DNA of 64,000 nt from Acidovorax soli. Lineage in GTDB: Bacteria; Pseudomonadota; Gammaproteobacteria; Burkholderiales; Burkholderiaceae_C. Shown here in pieces: positions 28,634 through 39,568 of the stretch. Each line of letters starts with the position of its first letter. Position 1 is the first letter of the stretch. The notes under the pieces are model-generated. The model saw only the letters and a program-made list of their open reading frames with translations, did not search any database and was not told where the DNA came from. Position numbers and translations under genes: made by a program. The stretch is taken from NCBI RefSeq assembly GCF_900107605.1, contig NZ_FNQJ01000005.1, positions 98,450 to 162,449 on the forward strand, written 5' to 3'.

Positions 28634-29374
28634 TTACTGGCGCCAGAAGAACAGGGCGGCCATCACCAGCCCCGTCGCCACGATGCCCCAGCGCAACATG
28701 GGCGCCGGAATGCGCCGTGCCACGCGTGCGCCGCCGTAGCCGCCCGCAGTGGCGGCCACCATCATCATCAGCGCCTGCGGCCACAGCACCAGGCCGCCTG
28801 CGGCGTAAATGGCCACCGCAATCGCGGTGAGCAGGGCCGACACCCCGTTCTTCAGGCCGTTCATGGCGTTGAGGTTCGTCTGCCCGAGCAGCCCGAACAG
28901 CGCCAGCAGCAAGATGCCCAGGCCGCCGTTGAAATAGCCGCCGTAGGCCGCCACGGCCAGCACGCCCAGGGTGGCCTTGGCGGTCGAAGGCTGACCGCCG
29001 GCCAGCACCTTGCGCAACTGCGGTCCGAACGCAAACAGCGCCGTGGCCGCCAGCAGCAGCCAGGGCACGACGCGGCGGAAGGTGGCGTCGGGCGTGACCA
29101 GCAGCAGCGCAGCGCCCGCCGCGCCACCGATGAGCGACAGCACCACCAGCAGGCGCATCGACAAGCCGGGCGGCGGGGCCGTGTCTTCGCGAAAGCCCCA
29201 GGCGCCCGCCAGGTAGCCCGGCAGCAGGGCCACGGTGCCGGTGGCGTTGGCCACCACGGGTGGCACGCCGGTGAAGACCAGGGCGGGCAAGGTCAGAAAG
29301 CTGCCGCCTCCGGCAACGGCATTGAGGGCACCGGCCACGAAGGCGGCGGCAAGCAGCAGGGCGGTTTCCAACAT
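28634..29374 (-). CDS. TauE/SafE family membrane permease
   Basis: A 246-residue protein with about eight hydrophobic segments. The internal repeat of the family is visible: AAAFVAGALNAVAGGGSFLTLPAL in the first half and GGYFNGGLGILLLALFGLLG with NAMNGLKN in the second. Members export or import sulfite, sulfonates or related anions; the substrate is unknown. The gene converges on the P-type ATPase with 10 nt between stops, so any shared region is a 3' end. Confidence 0.88.
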   Translation of the reverse strand: MLETALLLAAAFVAGALNAVAGGGSFLTLPALVFTGVPPVVANATGTVALLPGYLAGAWGFREDTAPPPGLSMRLLVVLSLIGGAAGAALLLVTPDATFRRVVPWLLLAATALFAFGPQLRKVLAGGQPSTAKATLGVLAVAAYGGYFNGGLGILLLALFGLLGQTNLNAMNGLKNGVSALLTAIAVAIYAAGGLVLWPQALMMMVAATAGGYGGARVARRIPAPMLRWGIVATGLVMAALFFWRQ

Positions 29375-29497
29375 GTCTTCGGGGGCGCGAACGCTGGGTT
29401 ATTGCGTCGATCTTAGGTGGAGGCAAGCCGTTGTTTGCGGTTGATTGCGTGCAAAAAAGGTGGAATTGCTTTGCCGTGGGCCATCCTGCGCCCGGCG

Positions 29498-29956
29498 CTA
29501 TGCAGCGTAAGGGTCGGCAAACCCCAGCTCCTGCAGGATGGCGGTTTCGTAGTCCTCCATCTCCTGCGCATCTGCTTCGCTGGTTTCATGGTCCCAGCCC
29601 TGGGCGTGCAGGGCGCCGTGCACCAGCAGGTGGGCGTAGTGCTCCTCCAGGCTTTTGTTCTGCTCGCGCGCCTCGCGCTCGACCACGGGGGCGCAGAGCA
29701 CCAGGTCGGCCGTCACCACGGGCTCCTGCGTGTAGTCGAAGGTGAGCACATTGGTGGCGTAGTCCTTGTGCCGGTAGTCGCGGTTCAGGGCCTGGCCTTC
29801 GTCGGCATCGACGATGCGCACGGTGATTTCCGCATCGCTGGCCAGTGCGTGGCGGATCCAGCGCGTGACCTTGTGGCGCGGCAGCACGGCGCGGTGGGCG
29901 GCGGCGCCGTCAAAACGGCCAAACTGCAGCGACAGGGAGAGTTGGTGGAGAGACAT
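29498..29956 (-). CDS. ybeY: endoribonuclease YbeY
   Basis: Zinc-dependent single-strand RNase in 16S rRNA 3'-end maturation and ribosome quality control, 152 residues. The metal motif [11 protein letters not shown] (HGxLHxxGxDH) is complete, and [17 protein letters not shown] precedes it. The ATG at 29956 gives the usual N-terminus; upstream extension would enter the repeat. It is downstream of phoH on the same strand, the standard phoH-ybeY pair, but here a repeat element (copy C) lies in the 64-nt gap. Confidence 0.94.
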   Translation of the reverse strand: MSLHQLSLSLQFGRFDGAAAHRAVLPRHKVTRWIRHALASDAEITVRIVDADEGQALNRDYRHKDYATNVLTFDYTQEPVVTADLVLCAPVVEREAREQNKSLEEHYAHLLVHGALHAQGWDHETSEADAQEMEDYETAILQELGFADPYAA

Positions 29957-29970
29957 TCTTGATCTTTTTT

Positions 29971-30016
29971 GGCCTCTAGCACTCATGCATCAAGCGCTAG
30001 CAGCGATTGAAATAGG
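29971..30016 (+). repeat. AT-rich dispersed repeat, copy C
   Basis: GGCCTCTAGCACTCATGCATCAAGCGCTAGCAG-like sequence between phoH and ybeY. It contains the palindromic core CTAGC/GCTAG with TGCAT between. Being inside an operon, it will be transcribed as RNA. Confidence 0.55.
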
Positions 30017-30020
30017 CGTT

Positions 30021-30980
30021 TTAACTGGCACGGCTGCGCACGGTCGGCGCGCGGCGGGACGCGTCATAGGCGTCCACGATGCGCGCCACCAGCGGGTGGC
30101 GCACCACGTCGGCACTGGTGAAGCGCGTCACGGCGATGCCTTTTACGCGCTTGAGCACCCGCTCGGCGTCGATCAGGCCGCTCATCGCGCCCTTGGGCAA
30201 ATCGATCTGGCTCACATCGCCCGTGACCACGGCCTTGGCGCCAAAGCCGATGCGGGTGAGGAACATCTTCATCTGCTCGGGCGTGGTGTTCTGGGCTTCG
30301 TCCAGGATCACGAAGGCGTTGTTCAGCGTGCGCCCGCGCATGAAGGCCAGCGGGGCGATCTCGATGGCGTTGCGCTCGAAGGCCTTTTGCACCTTGTCGT
30401 AGCCCATCAGCTCGTAGAGCGCGTCGTACAGCGGGCGCAGATACGGATCCACCTTCTGCGCCAGGTCGCCCGGCAGGAAGCCCAGGCGCTCGCCCGCCTC
30501 CACGGCGGGGCGGGTCAGCACGATGCGCTGCACGGCGCTGCGTTCCAGCGCATCCACGGCGCAGGCCACGGCCAGATAGGTCTTGCCCGTGCCGGCCGGG
30601 CCGATGCCGAAGGTGATGTCGTGCGCTGCGATGTTTTCGAGGTACAGGTTCTGCGTGGGCGTGCGCCCGCGCAGGTCGGCCCGGCGGGTGTTGAGCACGA
30701 TGGCGCCCTCGGGCACTTCCACCAGCGCGGCATCGCCGGCCAGCATGAGCTGCAGGTAGTCTTCGGTGATGGGACGCTCGGCCATCTCGTACAGGGCCTG
30801 CAGCAGTTCCATGGCCTGCGTGGCCTTGGCCTTGGGGCCGTCCACCTTGAACTGCTCGTGCCGGTGCGCAATGTTCACCGACAGCGCAATCTCGATGGTG
30901 CGCAGGTGCACGTCGGCCGGTCCGCACAGGTGCGTCAGCCGGGTGTTGTTGTGGGGAGTGAAGGTGTGGCGCAGGATCAC
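30021..30980 (-). CDS. phoH: PhoH family ATPase
   Basis: A 319-residue protein with an N-terminal KH-like segment and a RecA-type ATPase domain: Walker [13 protein letters not shown] and Walker [18 protein letters not shown], plus [12 protein letters not shown]. Partner of YbeY; thought to be an ATP-dependent RNA-associated protein. The start is a GTG at 30980 (read as [15 protein letters not shown]), which fits the family N-terminus and is preceded by GGAATT; an ATG much further upstream would overlap ruvA. Confidence 0.92.
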   Translation of the reverse strand: MILRHTFTPHNNTRLTHLCGPADVHLRTIEIALSVNIAHRHEQFKVDGPKAKATQAMELLQALYEMAERPITEDYLQLMLAGDAALVEVPEGAIVLNTRRADLRGRTPTQNLYLENIAAHDITFGIGPAGTGKTYLAVACAVDALERSAVQRIVLTRPAVEAGERLGFLPGDLAQKVDPYLRPLYDALYELMGYDKVQKAFERNAIEIAPLAFMRGRTLNNAFVILDEAQNTTPEQMKMFLTRIGFGAKAVVTGDVSQIDLPKGAMSGLIDAERVLKRVKGIAVTRFTSADVVRHPLVARIVDAYDASRRAPTVRSRAS

Positions 30981-31062
30981 GCGGATAATTCCAGTCAGAC
31001 AAAGGAAAACACGGCAAGAATGACGGCGCAGCAGTGGCTGCATTCGCCGGCAAAGGACATCC

Positions 31063-31638
31063 ATGATAGGCAAATTGACCGGCACCCTGCTGGAGAAGAA
31101 CCCGCCCGAGGTGCTGCTCGACTGCCACGGCGTGGGCTACGAGGTGCATGTGCCCATGAGCACCTTCTACAACCTGCCCGCCGTGGGCGAGCGCGTGGGC
31201 CTGCTCACGCAGTTCATCGTGCGCGAGGATGCACAGCTGCTGTATGGCTTTGCCACGGTGCCCGAGCGGCAGGCGTTCCGCGAACTCATCAAGATCAGTG
31301 GCGTGGGCCCGCGCACGGCGCTGTCCATCCTCTCGGGCATGGGCGTGGGTGATCTGGCGCAGGCCATCACGCTGCAGGAGGCGGGTCGCCTCGTCAAGGT
31401 GCCGGGCATCGGCAAGAAGACCGCAGAGCGCCTGCTGCTGGAACTCAAGGGCAAGCTGGGCGCCGACATGGGCACGGCGCACGCCCACGCCACCAGCGAG
31501 GCGCAGGCCGACATCCTGCAGGCGCTGCTGGCACTGGGCTACAACGACAAGGAGGCGGCGGCGGCCCTGAAGGCCTTGCCGCCGGATGTGGGTGTCAGTG
31601 ACGGCATCAAGCTGGCGCTCAAGGCGCTGGCGAAATAA
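31063..31638 (+). CDS. ruvA: Holliday junction helicase subunit RuvA
   Basis: DNA-binding subunit of the RuvAB branch-migration motor, 191 residues. It starts [15 protein letters not shown], has the acidic pin region, the helix-hairpin-helix motifs [13 protein letters not shown] and [17 protein letters not shown], and domain III ([14 protein letters not shown]) that contacts RuvB. AAGGACAT precedes the ATG. ruvB is not next: a lipoprotein protease gene separates them on the same strand. Confidence 0.96.
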   Translation: MIGKLTGTLLEKNPPEVLLDCHGVGYEVHVPMSTFYNLPAVGERVGLLTQFIVREDAQLLYGFATVPERQAFRELIKISGVGPRTALSILSGMGVGDLAQAITLQEAGRLVKVPGIGKKTAERLLLELKGKLGADMGTAHAHATSEAQADILQALLALGYNDKEAAAALKALPPDVGVSDGIKLALKALAK

Positions 31639-31670
31639 CCCCCAACGTCAGATTTCAGGAAGAGATGGCA

Positions 31671-33131
31671 ATGAGGTACCGATATTCGATGCACTGGCTG
31701 TGCGCTGCGGGTGCAGCGCTGCTGGTGGCCGCGTGCGGCGGTGGCGGTTCGCCTGCGCCAGAGGTATCGGCGGCAGACCGGATCGAGCCCTTTGACCCGA
31801 GCCTGGGCAAGGCGGCGAAGGCAGCGGCATCCCCGTTGCGCACTGCCGGGCGTGCACCGCAGGCCACGCCCGTGCGGCTGGGGCCGTTGGCGGCCGCAGC
31901 GCTGCAGCCCCTGCAGAAAAAGGCGGCGTCCATCCCGGGCAGCGGCGTGCGCCGGCAAATTGGCCTGGCCCGGGAGGTGACCGCCACGGCCACTTCATCG
32001 GGCCTGCGGGGCCAGTTGCAATGGTCCGCCACCGACCGGGACACGCAGCGTGCCGCCATCCGCTTTGTGGCAGATGGTGCGCAGGGCGTGCGCCTGGGGC
32101 TGCTGGTGCGTTCGCTGCCGGCGGGCGCCAGGCTGCGGTTTTATGCGCAGAGCGGTGATGCGGAGTTCGAGGTGTCGGGACAGGAGGTGCTGGGCACCCT
32201 GGCGCGCAACCTGCAGGCGGGAGACACGGGTGATGCGGCCCGCACCTACTGGAGCCCCGATTTCGGCGGCGCCGAGACCACGCTGGAGCTGGAGCTGCCG
32301 GCCAGCGCCGACCTGGACCAGCTCGACATCGCCGTGCCCACGCTGTCGCACTTTTTTGTGTCACCCGAGCGTGCAGCGCAAAACAGCCTGACCAAGGTGG
32401 GCGAGGCGGCCACCTGCAATATCGACGTGTCATGCCGGCCCGAATACAGCAGCGAAAGCCGTTCGGTGGCGCGCATGATTTTTGTGGACAACGGCAGCAC
32501 CTTCGTCTGCACGGGCACCCTGCTCAACGATGCACAGTCGAGCGCCACCCCGTATTTTCTGAGCGCCAACCACTGCGTTTCCACGCAGACGGCGGCGTCT
32601 TCCGTGACGACCGACTGGTTCTACCGATCAGCCGCTTGCAACACCACCGAGGTCAACGCGGGCGCGCGGCGCCTGAATGGCGGCGCAACCCTGCTGTACG
32701 CGCAGGAGGCTACCGACACATCGTTCATGCGGCTCAACGCAGCACCGCCGGCTGGTGTTGTGTTTGCCGGCTCCTATTTTGGCGCCGTGGCCGTGGGCGC
32801 CGGCATGGCCGGCATCCACCACCCCCAGGGCGATCTGCAAAAGCTCAGCGAGGGGGCGGTGAAGCAGTTCAACAACTGCACCTTTGAGACCTGCCAGATC
32901 AGCACACCACAGGATGGGCGTTTTCTGGCTGTGGGCTGGAATGCCGGTACCACCGAGGGTGGCAGCAGTGGCTCCAGCCTGTTCCTGCCCATTGGCAGCA
33001 AGCGCTACGTGGCCGGGCAGCTGCTGGGCGGTGCCGCGAGTTGCCAGAATCCCGCCAGTTACGACTACTACGGCCGTTATGACCTGGCATTCCAGGCGGC
33101 CCTCAGGAACTGGCTGAAACCGACGCCATGA
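31671..33131 (+). CDS. secreted lipoprotein trypsin-like (lysyl-endopeptidase-type) serine protease
   Basis: A 486-residue product with a signal peptide ending in the lipobox LVAAC (Cys22), a Pro/Ala-rich pro-region and N-terminal beta domain (about 60-240), and a chymotrypsin-fold domain (about 250-480). Catalytic His301 (SANHC), Asp349 (ATDTSF) and Ser433 (GGSSGS) are present, with several paired cysteines. The motifs resemble the lysyl endopeptidase/Achromobacter protease I group; cleavage specificity is unknown. The ATG at 31671 has AGGAAG at 7-nt spacing and is preferred over one 6 nt upstream. It lies between ruvA and ruvB, unrelated to DNA repair. Confidence 0.83.
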   Translation: MRYRYSMHWLCAAGAALLVAACGGGGSPAPEVSAADRIEPFDPSLGKAAKAAASPLRTAGRAPQATPVRLGPLAAAALQPLQKKAASIPGSGVRRQIGLAREVTATATSSGLRGQLQWSATDRDTQRAAIRFVADGAQGVRLGLLVRSLPAGARLRFYAQSGDAEFEVSGQEVLGTLARNLQAGDTGDAARTYWSPDFGGAETTLELELPASADLDQLDIAVPTLSHFFVSPERAAQNSLTKVGEAATCNIDVSCRPEYSSESRSVARMIFVDNGSTFVCTGTLLNDAQSSATPYFLSANHCVSTQTAASSVTTDWFYRSAACNTTEVNAGARRLNGGATLLYAQEATDTSFMRLNAAPPAGVVFAGSYFGAVAVGAGMAGIHHPQGDLQKLSEGAVKQFNNCTFETCQISTPQDGRFLAVGWNAGTTEGGSSGSSLFLPIGSKRYVAGQLLGGAASCQNPASYDYYGRYDLAFQAALRNWLKPTP

Positions 33132-33168
33132 ACCGGCACCCCAACCGCCCGCAGGGGCAGCACATGGC

Positions 33169-34227
<1,059 letters not shown>

Positions 34228-34260
34228 TCGAAGCGCACCCATGGCATTGAGGAATTGGCT

Positions 34261-35559
34261 GTGAAGCGCCGCTGGCTTGCCGTGGCATTGGGCGCCGCCG
34301 TGCTGGTGGTGGCTGCCGGCGTGGCGGCTTGGGTGCTGCGCGGCCCGCAGGTCGATGCGCTGACGGTGCAGTCGGCCCCGCTGGTGCGCACCCTGCAGTT
34401 CTCGGCCCGCGTGGCCACGCTGTCGCGCGCGGATGTGGGCAGCACGGTCACCGGCCGGGTGGCGCAGGTGCGCGTGCGCGAAGGCGCTCAGGTGCGCCAG
34501 GGCGAGGTGCTGGTGCAGCTCGAATCGGACGAGCTGCGCGCCGCGCTGGCGCAGGCGGTGGCCTCCGAGCGCCAGGCGCAGGCGCGCCTGGCGGGCCTGC
34601 GCAGCAGCGGCCGCAGGGCTGCGCAGGCCGCACGGGCCCAGGCCGATGCCACGCTGCAGGCCGCAAGCGCCAGCCTGGCGCGGGTGCAGCAGCTGGTGGC
34701 GGACGGTTTTTACAGCCCCGCGCAGCTCGACGAAGCCCGCCGCGCGGTCGATGTGGCGCGCGCGCAGCAGCGCAATGCGCAGGCGCAGATCGATGCCAAC
34801 GCCGATGCAGGCACCGACGTGGCGCAGGCGCAGGCACAGCTGGCGCTGGCGCAGGCCGCCACCGTGGCGGCCCAGGCCCGCCTGGCGCAGGCCACGCTGG
34901 TGGCGCCCAGCGATGCCCGCGTGCTGGTGCGCGCGGTCGAGCCCGGGCAGATCGTGCAGCCCGGCAAGGCCTTGCTCAGCCTGGCGCTGGCCGGTCCGAC
35001 CCAGCTGGTGGCCCAGGTGGACGAGCGCTTTCTGGACCAGCTGCAGCCGGGCCAGAAGGCCTCGGTGGTGGCCGATGCATTTGCCGGCCAGCGCTTCGCG
35101 GCACGCGTGCTGTCCATCGCACCGTCGGTGGATGCCCAGCGCGGCGCCATCGAGGTGAAATTTGCATTGGACGCGCAGGCGCCCGCCTATCTGCGCGAGG
35201 ACATGACGCTGTCGGTCGAGGTGGAAACCGCCCGGCGCGAAACCGCCCTGGTGCTGCCCCAGGCGGCCTTGCGCGGCGCTGTGGTGGGTGACGCCGGCAC
35301 CGTGCTGGTGCTGCAGGATGGCCGTGCCCAGGTGCGCAACGTGCGGCTGGGCCTGCGCACGCTCGATGCCGTGGAGGTGCTGGAAGGCCTGGCGCAGGGC
35401 GATATCGTGCTGCGCGGCGGCGTGCTGCAGGCAGGCGAGCGCGTGCGTGCCCGCACCGTGGCATGGACCGCGGGCTCTGCGGCGCCCAGGGCAGGGGCCC
35501 TGGGCCAAGGGCAGGGCGCCGACGCTGGCGCCGCGCTGACCAACGCCATGGGCCGCTGA
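34261..35559 (+). CDS. efflux transporter periplasmic adaptor (HlyD/MacA-like)
   Basis: A 432-residue membrane-fusion protein: one N-terminal transmembrane segment (about 6-26), lipoyl half-motifs, a long Ala/Gln-rich helical hairpin (about 95-210) and beta-barrel and membrane-proximal domains ending in AALRGAVV..GTVLVLQDG. The GTG at 34261 has GAGGAA at 6-nt spacing and is preferred over a TTG 6 nt upstream. It opens a three-gene operon with the FtsX-like permease and ATPase that follow, which makes a MacAB/DevBCA-type exporter likely. The cargo is unknown. Confidence 0.87.
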   Translation: MKRRWLAVALGAAVLVVAAGVAAWVLRGPQVDALTVQSAPLVRTLQFSARVATLSRADVGSTVTGRVAQVRVREGAQVRQGEVLVQLESDELRAALAQAVASERQAQARLAGLRSSGRRAAQAARAQADATLQAASASLARVQQLVADGFYSPAQLDEARRAVDVARAQQRNAQAQIDANADAGTDVAQAQAQLALAQAATVAAQARLAQATLVAPSDARVLVRAVEPGQIVQPGKALLSLALAGPTQLVAQVDERFLDQLQPGQKASVVADAFAGQRFAARVLSIAPSVDAQRGAIEVKFALDAQAPAYLREDMTLSVEVETARRETALVLPQAALRGAVVGDAGTVLVLQDGRAQVRNVRLGLRTLDAVEVLEGLAQGDIVLRGGVLQAGERVRARTVAWTAGSAAPRAGALGQGQGADAGAALTNAMGR

Positions 35560-35569
35560 GCGCACGGTC

Positions 35570-36796
35570 ATGTGGATCTGGCCCGGCTTCGAGTTGCGTG
35601 TGGCGCTGCGCTTTCTGCGCGAGGGGCGCATGCAGACGGTGCTCATCATCGTGGGCGTGGCGGCGGGGGTGGCGGTGATCGCCTATATCTCGGCGCTGAT
35701 CAACGGCCTGCAATCGAACACCCTGGCCAAGACGCTGGGCACCCAGGCGCACATCACCTTGCGGGCCCCTGATGATCTCGTCACTCCGGCGGCCGTGCCG
35801 GCGCCCGGCACGGCCGTCTTGACCGAAACGCAGCCGCGTGCGCAGCGCCTGCGCGCGGTGGCCAACTGGCAGGCCCTGGTGCCGCTGCTGGAGGGCTTGC
35901 CCGAAGTGGCCGGGGTCTCGCCCATGGTGTCGGGCAGCGGCCTGGCGCTGCGCGGCGAGGCATCGCAGGCCATCGCCCTGATGGGCGTCGACCTGGACCG
36001 CTATGACCGGGTGGTGGGATTGCGCTCCAAGGTGGTGAGCGGCAGCGCCCGCTTGTCGCCCGGCGAGGCCATCGTGGGGCGCGAGCTGGCGCAGGACCTG
36101 GGCGTGCGCGTGGGCGACCGTTTCACGGTGCAGACTGGGAGCGTGAGCGATTCCGTGCGCGTCACCGCCCTGGTGGACCTGGGTGTGAAGGACCTGAACC
36201 GGCGCACCGTGATCGTGCCCCTGCGCGCCGGGCAGAGCCTGCTGGCGCTGCCCGGCGGCGCCAGCCAGCTGGATCTGACCCTCAAGGATGTGTGGGTCGC
36301 CCAGGCCCTGGCACGCGCGCTGCAGTCCCGGTTCCCCTACAAGATCGAGAGCTGGCAGGAAACCAACGCCCAGCTGGTGTCGGCGCTGAATGCGCAGTCG
36401 ATCAGCACGGGCATCATCCGGGGGGTGGTTCTGGCGGTTGTCGTGCTGGGCATCGCCAGCGTGCTGGTGGTGTCTGTCGTGCAAAAGAGCCGCGAGATCG
36501 GCATCCTGCGCGCCATGGGCGCCACGCGCGGGCAGGTGCTGCGCGTGTTTCTGGTGCAGGGCGCCGTGGTGGGGGCGCTGGGCTCGGTGCTGGGCCTGCT
36601 GCTGGCGGTGGCGCTGATCTGGGTGTTCACCCACTTCGTGCGCGGATCGGACGGCCTGCCGCTGTTTTCCATCACCCTGCCGCCCGCCACGGCGCTGCAG
36701 GTGGCGCTGATTGCCTCGGTCTGCGGCGTGCTGGCAGCGGTGGCACCGGCGCGGCGTGCGGCGGCGCTCGACCCGGCGCAGGCCATCCGCATGTAG
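35570..36796 (+). CDS. ABC transporter permease, MacB/LolC (FtsX-fold) type
   Basis: A 408-residue inner-membrane protein with one N-terminal transmembrane helix (about 22-42), a large periplasmic domain (about 45-270) and three C-terminal helices of the FtsX domain, with SVVQKSREIGILRAMGATRGQV between the first two. This topology defines type VII ABC mechanotransmitters. It begins 10 nt after the adaptor gene. The ATPase gene follows after a 175-nt gap occupied by a repeat element, an unusual interruption for such an operon. Confidence 0.9.
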   Translation: MWIWPGFELRVALRFLREGRMQTVLIIVGVAAGVAVIAYISALINGLQSNTLAKTLGTQAHITLRAPDDLVTPAAVPAPGTAVLTETQPRAQRLRAVANWQALVPLLEGLPEVAGVSPMVSGSGLALRGEASQAIALMGVDLDRYDRVVGLRSKVVSGSARLSPGEAIVGRELAQDLGVRVGDRFTVQTGSVSDSVRVTALVDLGVKDLNRRTVIVPLRAGQSLLALPGGASQLDLTLKDVWVAQALARALQSRFPYKIESWQETNAQLVSALNAQSISTGIIRGVVLAVVVLGIASVLVVSVVQKSREIGILRAMGATRGQVLRVFLVQGAVVGALGSVLGLLLAVALIWVFTHFVRGSDGLPLFSITLPPATALQVALIASVCGVLAAVAPARRAAALDPAQAIRM

Positions 36797-36806
36797 TGAT
36801 GAGATT

Positions 36807-36926
36807 CCCCCCTGTGCGGCTGCGCCGCTTCCCCCCGCTCTCGCAGTGCTGCGCACTGCGGGCAGGGGGACGCCCCCAGCGCGGCGGGGCGGCCCTTGCG
36901 CGGGGGGCGCTGGCCTTGGCTGCGCC
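36807..36926 (-). repeat. 119-bp dispersed element, diverged copy 1 (inverted)
   Basis: Read on the minus strand it matches copies 2 and 3 over their whole length with roughly 85 percent identity by eye. It lies between the permease and ATPase genes of one operon. The ends GGCGC...GGGGG and an internal GC-rich stem are kept. Confidence 0.7.
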
Positions 36927-36971
36927 GGTTTCTTGCGTCCCGGGCGATACGCAGCGCAATGGATTGCAAAA

Positions 36972-37679
<708 letters not shown>

Positions 37680-37683
37680 AAAT

Positions 37684-37727
37684 GGCTTGTAGCGCCCGTC
37701 AATAAAGCGCTAAAAGCGATCAAATAT
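37684..37727 (+). repeat. AT-rich dispersed repeat, copy D
   Basis: Begins 4 nt after the ATPase stop: GGCTTGTAGCGCCCGTCAAT then AAAGCGCTAAAAGCGATC. Same family layout as the other copies; adjacent to the 119-bp element copy 2. Confidence 0.55.
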
Positions 37728-37768
37728 GTGGCAAAAGCGGTGCGGGCTGTGACCCAACCCGCCGCACA

Positions 37769-37887
37769 GGCGCGGCCCAGGCCAGCGGACGCCGTGCAAG
37801 GGCCGCCCCGCCGCGCTGGCGGCGTCCCCCTTCCCGCGTCGCGCAGCGAGGCGAGAGAAGGGGGAAGCGGCGCAGCCGCTCAGGGGG
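37769..37887 (+). repeat. 119-bp dispersed element, copy 2
   Basis: Identical to copy 3 (42811-42929) except one base (a T for C near position 27). It lies between the converging ATPase and nirN genes. Several internal stems are visible, for example CGCCGCGCTGGCGGCG. Confidence 0.85.
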
Positions 37888-37897
37888 ATGTGCTCTG

Positions 37898-39568
37898 TCA
37901 GTGCGAGGTGCCTTCCGAGCGCGTGATCTTGTTCCACACGTTGTATTTGCCCACGGGCTTGCTCATGGGCAGGCGCTTGACTTCCTGGAGCGTCTGCGCA
38001 TCGAACACGATGATCGCGCCGTCCGTCTCCCACACGCTCACCAGCGCGTAGCGGCCGTCCTTGGTGAACTCGGTATGCGCCAGCGTGCGGCCGGGCTCGC
38101 GCAGCGTGGCCACGGGCGTGAGCGTGGCTTTATCGATCAGGGTGAGTGTGTCCTTGGCCGTGGGGCTCATCATCGAGTCGGCCCAGGCGTAGCGGGTGGC
38201 CTCATGGCTGCGCATGAAAAATCCGGGGCCCGGCGTGGCAATGGTCTTGACCGTTTTCCAGTTCTTCATGTCGATCACGTCGATGGCGCCGTCTTTCAGG
38301 TTGGGGCTGGCCAGCACGGTGGTGCCGTTCCAGACAAAGGTGATGCCCGAGCCCAGGTGCGGCATGCCGGCAATGGGCAGCTCGGCAATCTTGCGCCGCA
38401 CATCGAGGTTGACCACCTGCGCTGTGGGGGCGCCGTCGGCTGCACCGGTCTTGGGCCGGGTCGAGCCGAGCACATGGCGGTAGTCCTGGTCAAAGAAGAA
38501 ATCATCCAGCGGCTCGTCGAGGGGGGTGCGGCGCACCCCGTGGTAGCCCGGCTTGGCGATGGACTCGCCCATCTTGTAGTCGTGCACCAGGCCGTCATAA
38601 ATGGGCGGCGCCTTGGGGTCGTAGGAAATCTCCCAGACCTCGGGAATGTCCTTGAGCGCCACCACAAAGCTCTTGCGCGGGGCCGCGTCGTACACCGCCG
38701 ACACGCGCGAGGCCTCCTTGCCGTCGAGCGTGGTGGCGTCATAGCGCTGGACGAAATGCAGGTCGGCATCGAACAGCACCACGGTGCGCGGCAGGTAGTT
38801 GGCGGCCATGACCCAGCGCCCATCGCCGCTGACGGCCACGTTGCGCATGTTCAGGCCGGCGCGCACCTCGGCCACCACCGTGAGGTTCCACAGGTCGTAC
38901 TTGGTGATCCAGCCGTCGCGCGAGCCAAAGAACACAAAGCGCCCATCGGGGGTGAACTTGGGGCCGCCATGCAGCGCGTAGCGGCTGGCGAAGCGGTGGA
39001 TGACCTCGAAGCGGTCGCCATCGACCAGCGAGACATGGTGGTCGCCGCCCTCCACCACCACGAACAGGTTCATGGGGTCGGCCTTCCAGGCGGGGCGGCC
39101 CGGCAGGTCCCTGGCGCCTGCGGTTTCGACGCGCGAGGCGCGCACATCGGCGTCGCTCCAGGCCGGCGTGGGGGTGACGGGCTGGTAGATCCAGTCGGTC
39201 AGGGCCGCAATGTCGGCGGGTGCCAGCGTGCCGGCGAAACCCGCCATCTGCGTGGCGGCGCGGCCCTCCTGGATGACCTTCAGCGCTTCGGGGCGGCGCA
39301 GGCGCGCCAGGCTCTCGGGCAGCAGCGCCGGGCCCATGCCGCCGGTGCGCTGGGCTCCGTGGCAGCTGGCGCAGTGTTCGCGGTACAGCGCGGCGGCAGA
39401 TGCGGTGGTCGCGGTGGTGGGCGGTGCAGCCTGGGTGGCCACCGTGCCGGCCGCCGCTGCGGTGCCGTGGGGCTGCGCCTGGGCGAGGCTGTGGCCCATC
39501 CAGAGCAGGCCCGCGCTCAGGGCCAGGTGCGCGGCACCTGCAGCAAGGTGGCGCAGGGTGTCACGCAT
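37898..39568 (-). CDS. nirN: NirN, heme d1 dehydrogenase (c-type cytochrome plus d1-type propeller)
   Basis: Catalyses the last step of heme d1 synthesis, introducing the acrylate double bond of dihydro-heme d1 in the periplasm. The 556-residue product has a signal peptide (about 1-32), a c-heme site CASCH (66-70), and an eight-bladed propeller (about 165-556) that begins DPMNLFVVVEGGDHHVSLVDGD. The ending GKYNVWNKITRSEGTSH and the blade sequences follow NirN rather than the nitrite reductase NirS. The start overlaps the nirJ stop by 8 nt, so it is the last gene of the minus-strand nir operon. Confidence 0.88.
   Translation of the reverse strand: MRDTLRHLAAGAAHLALSAGLLWMGHSLAQAQPHGTAAAAGTVATQAAPPTTATTASAAALYREHCASCHGAQRTGGMGPALLPESLARLRRPEALKVIQEGRAATQMAGFAGTLAPADIAALTDWIYQPVTPTPAWSDADVRASRVETAGARDLPGRPAWKADPMNLFVVVEGGDHHVSLVDGDRFEVIHRFASRYALHGGPKFTPDGRFVFFGSRDGWITKYDLWNLTVVAEVRAGLNMRNVAVSGDGRWVMAANYLPRTVVLFDADLHFVQRYDATTLDGKEASRVSAVYDAAPRKSFVVALKDIPEVWEISYDPKAPPIYDGLVHDYKMGESIAKPGYHGVRRTPLDEPLDDFFFDQDYRHVLGSTRPKTGAADGAPTAQVVNLDVRRKIAELPIAGMPHLGSGITFVWNGTTVLASPNLKDGAIDVIDMKNWKTVKTIATPGPGFFMRSHEATRYAWADSMMSPTAKDTLTLIDKATLTPVATLREPGRTLAHTEFTKDGRYALVSVWETDGAIIVFDAQTLQEVKRLPMSKPVGKYNVWNKITRSEGTSH

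Noticed and set aside
37898..39568. Assignment as cytochrome cd1 nitrite reductase NirS
   Set aside because: The propeller start, the blade sequences and the C-terminal NKITRSEGTSH end follow NirN; the NirS-type C-terminus is absent.
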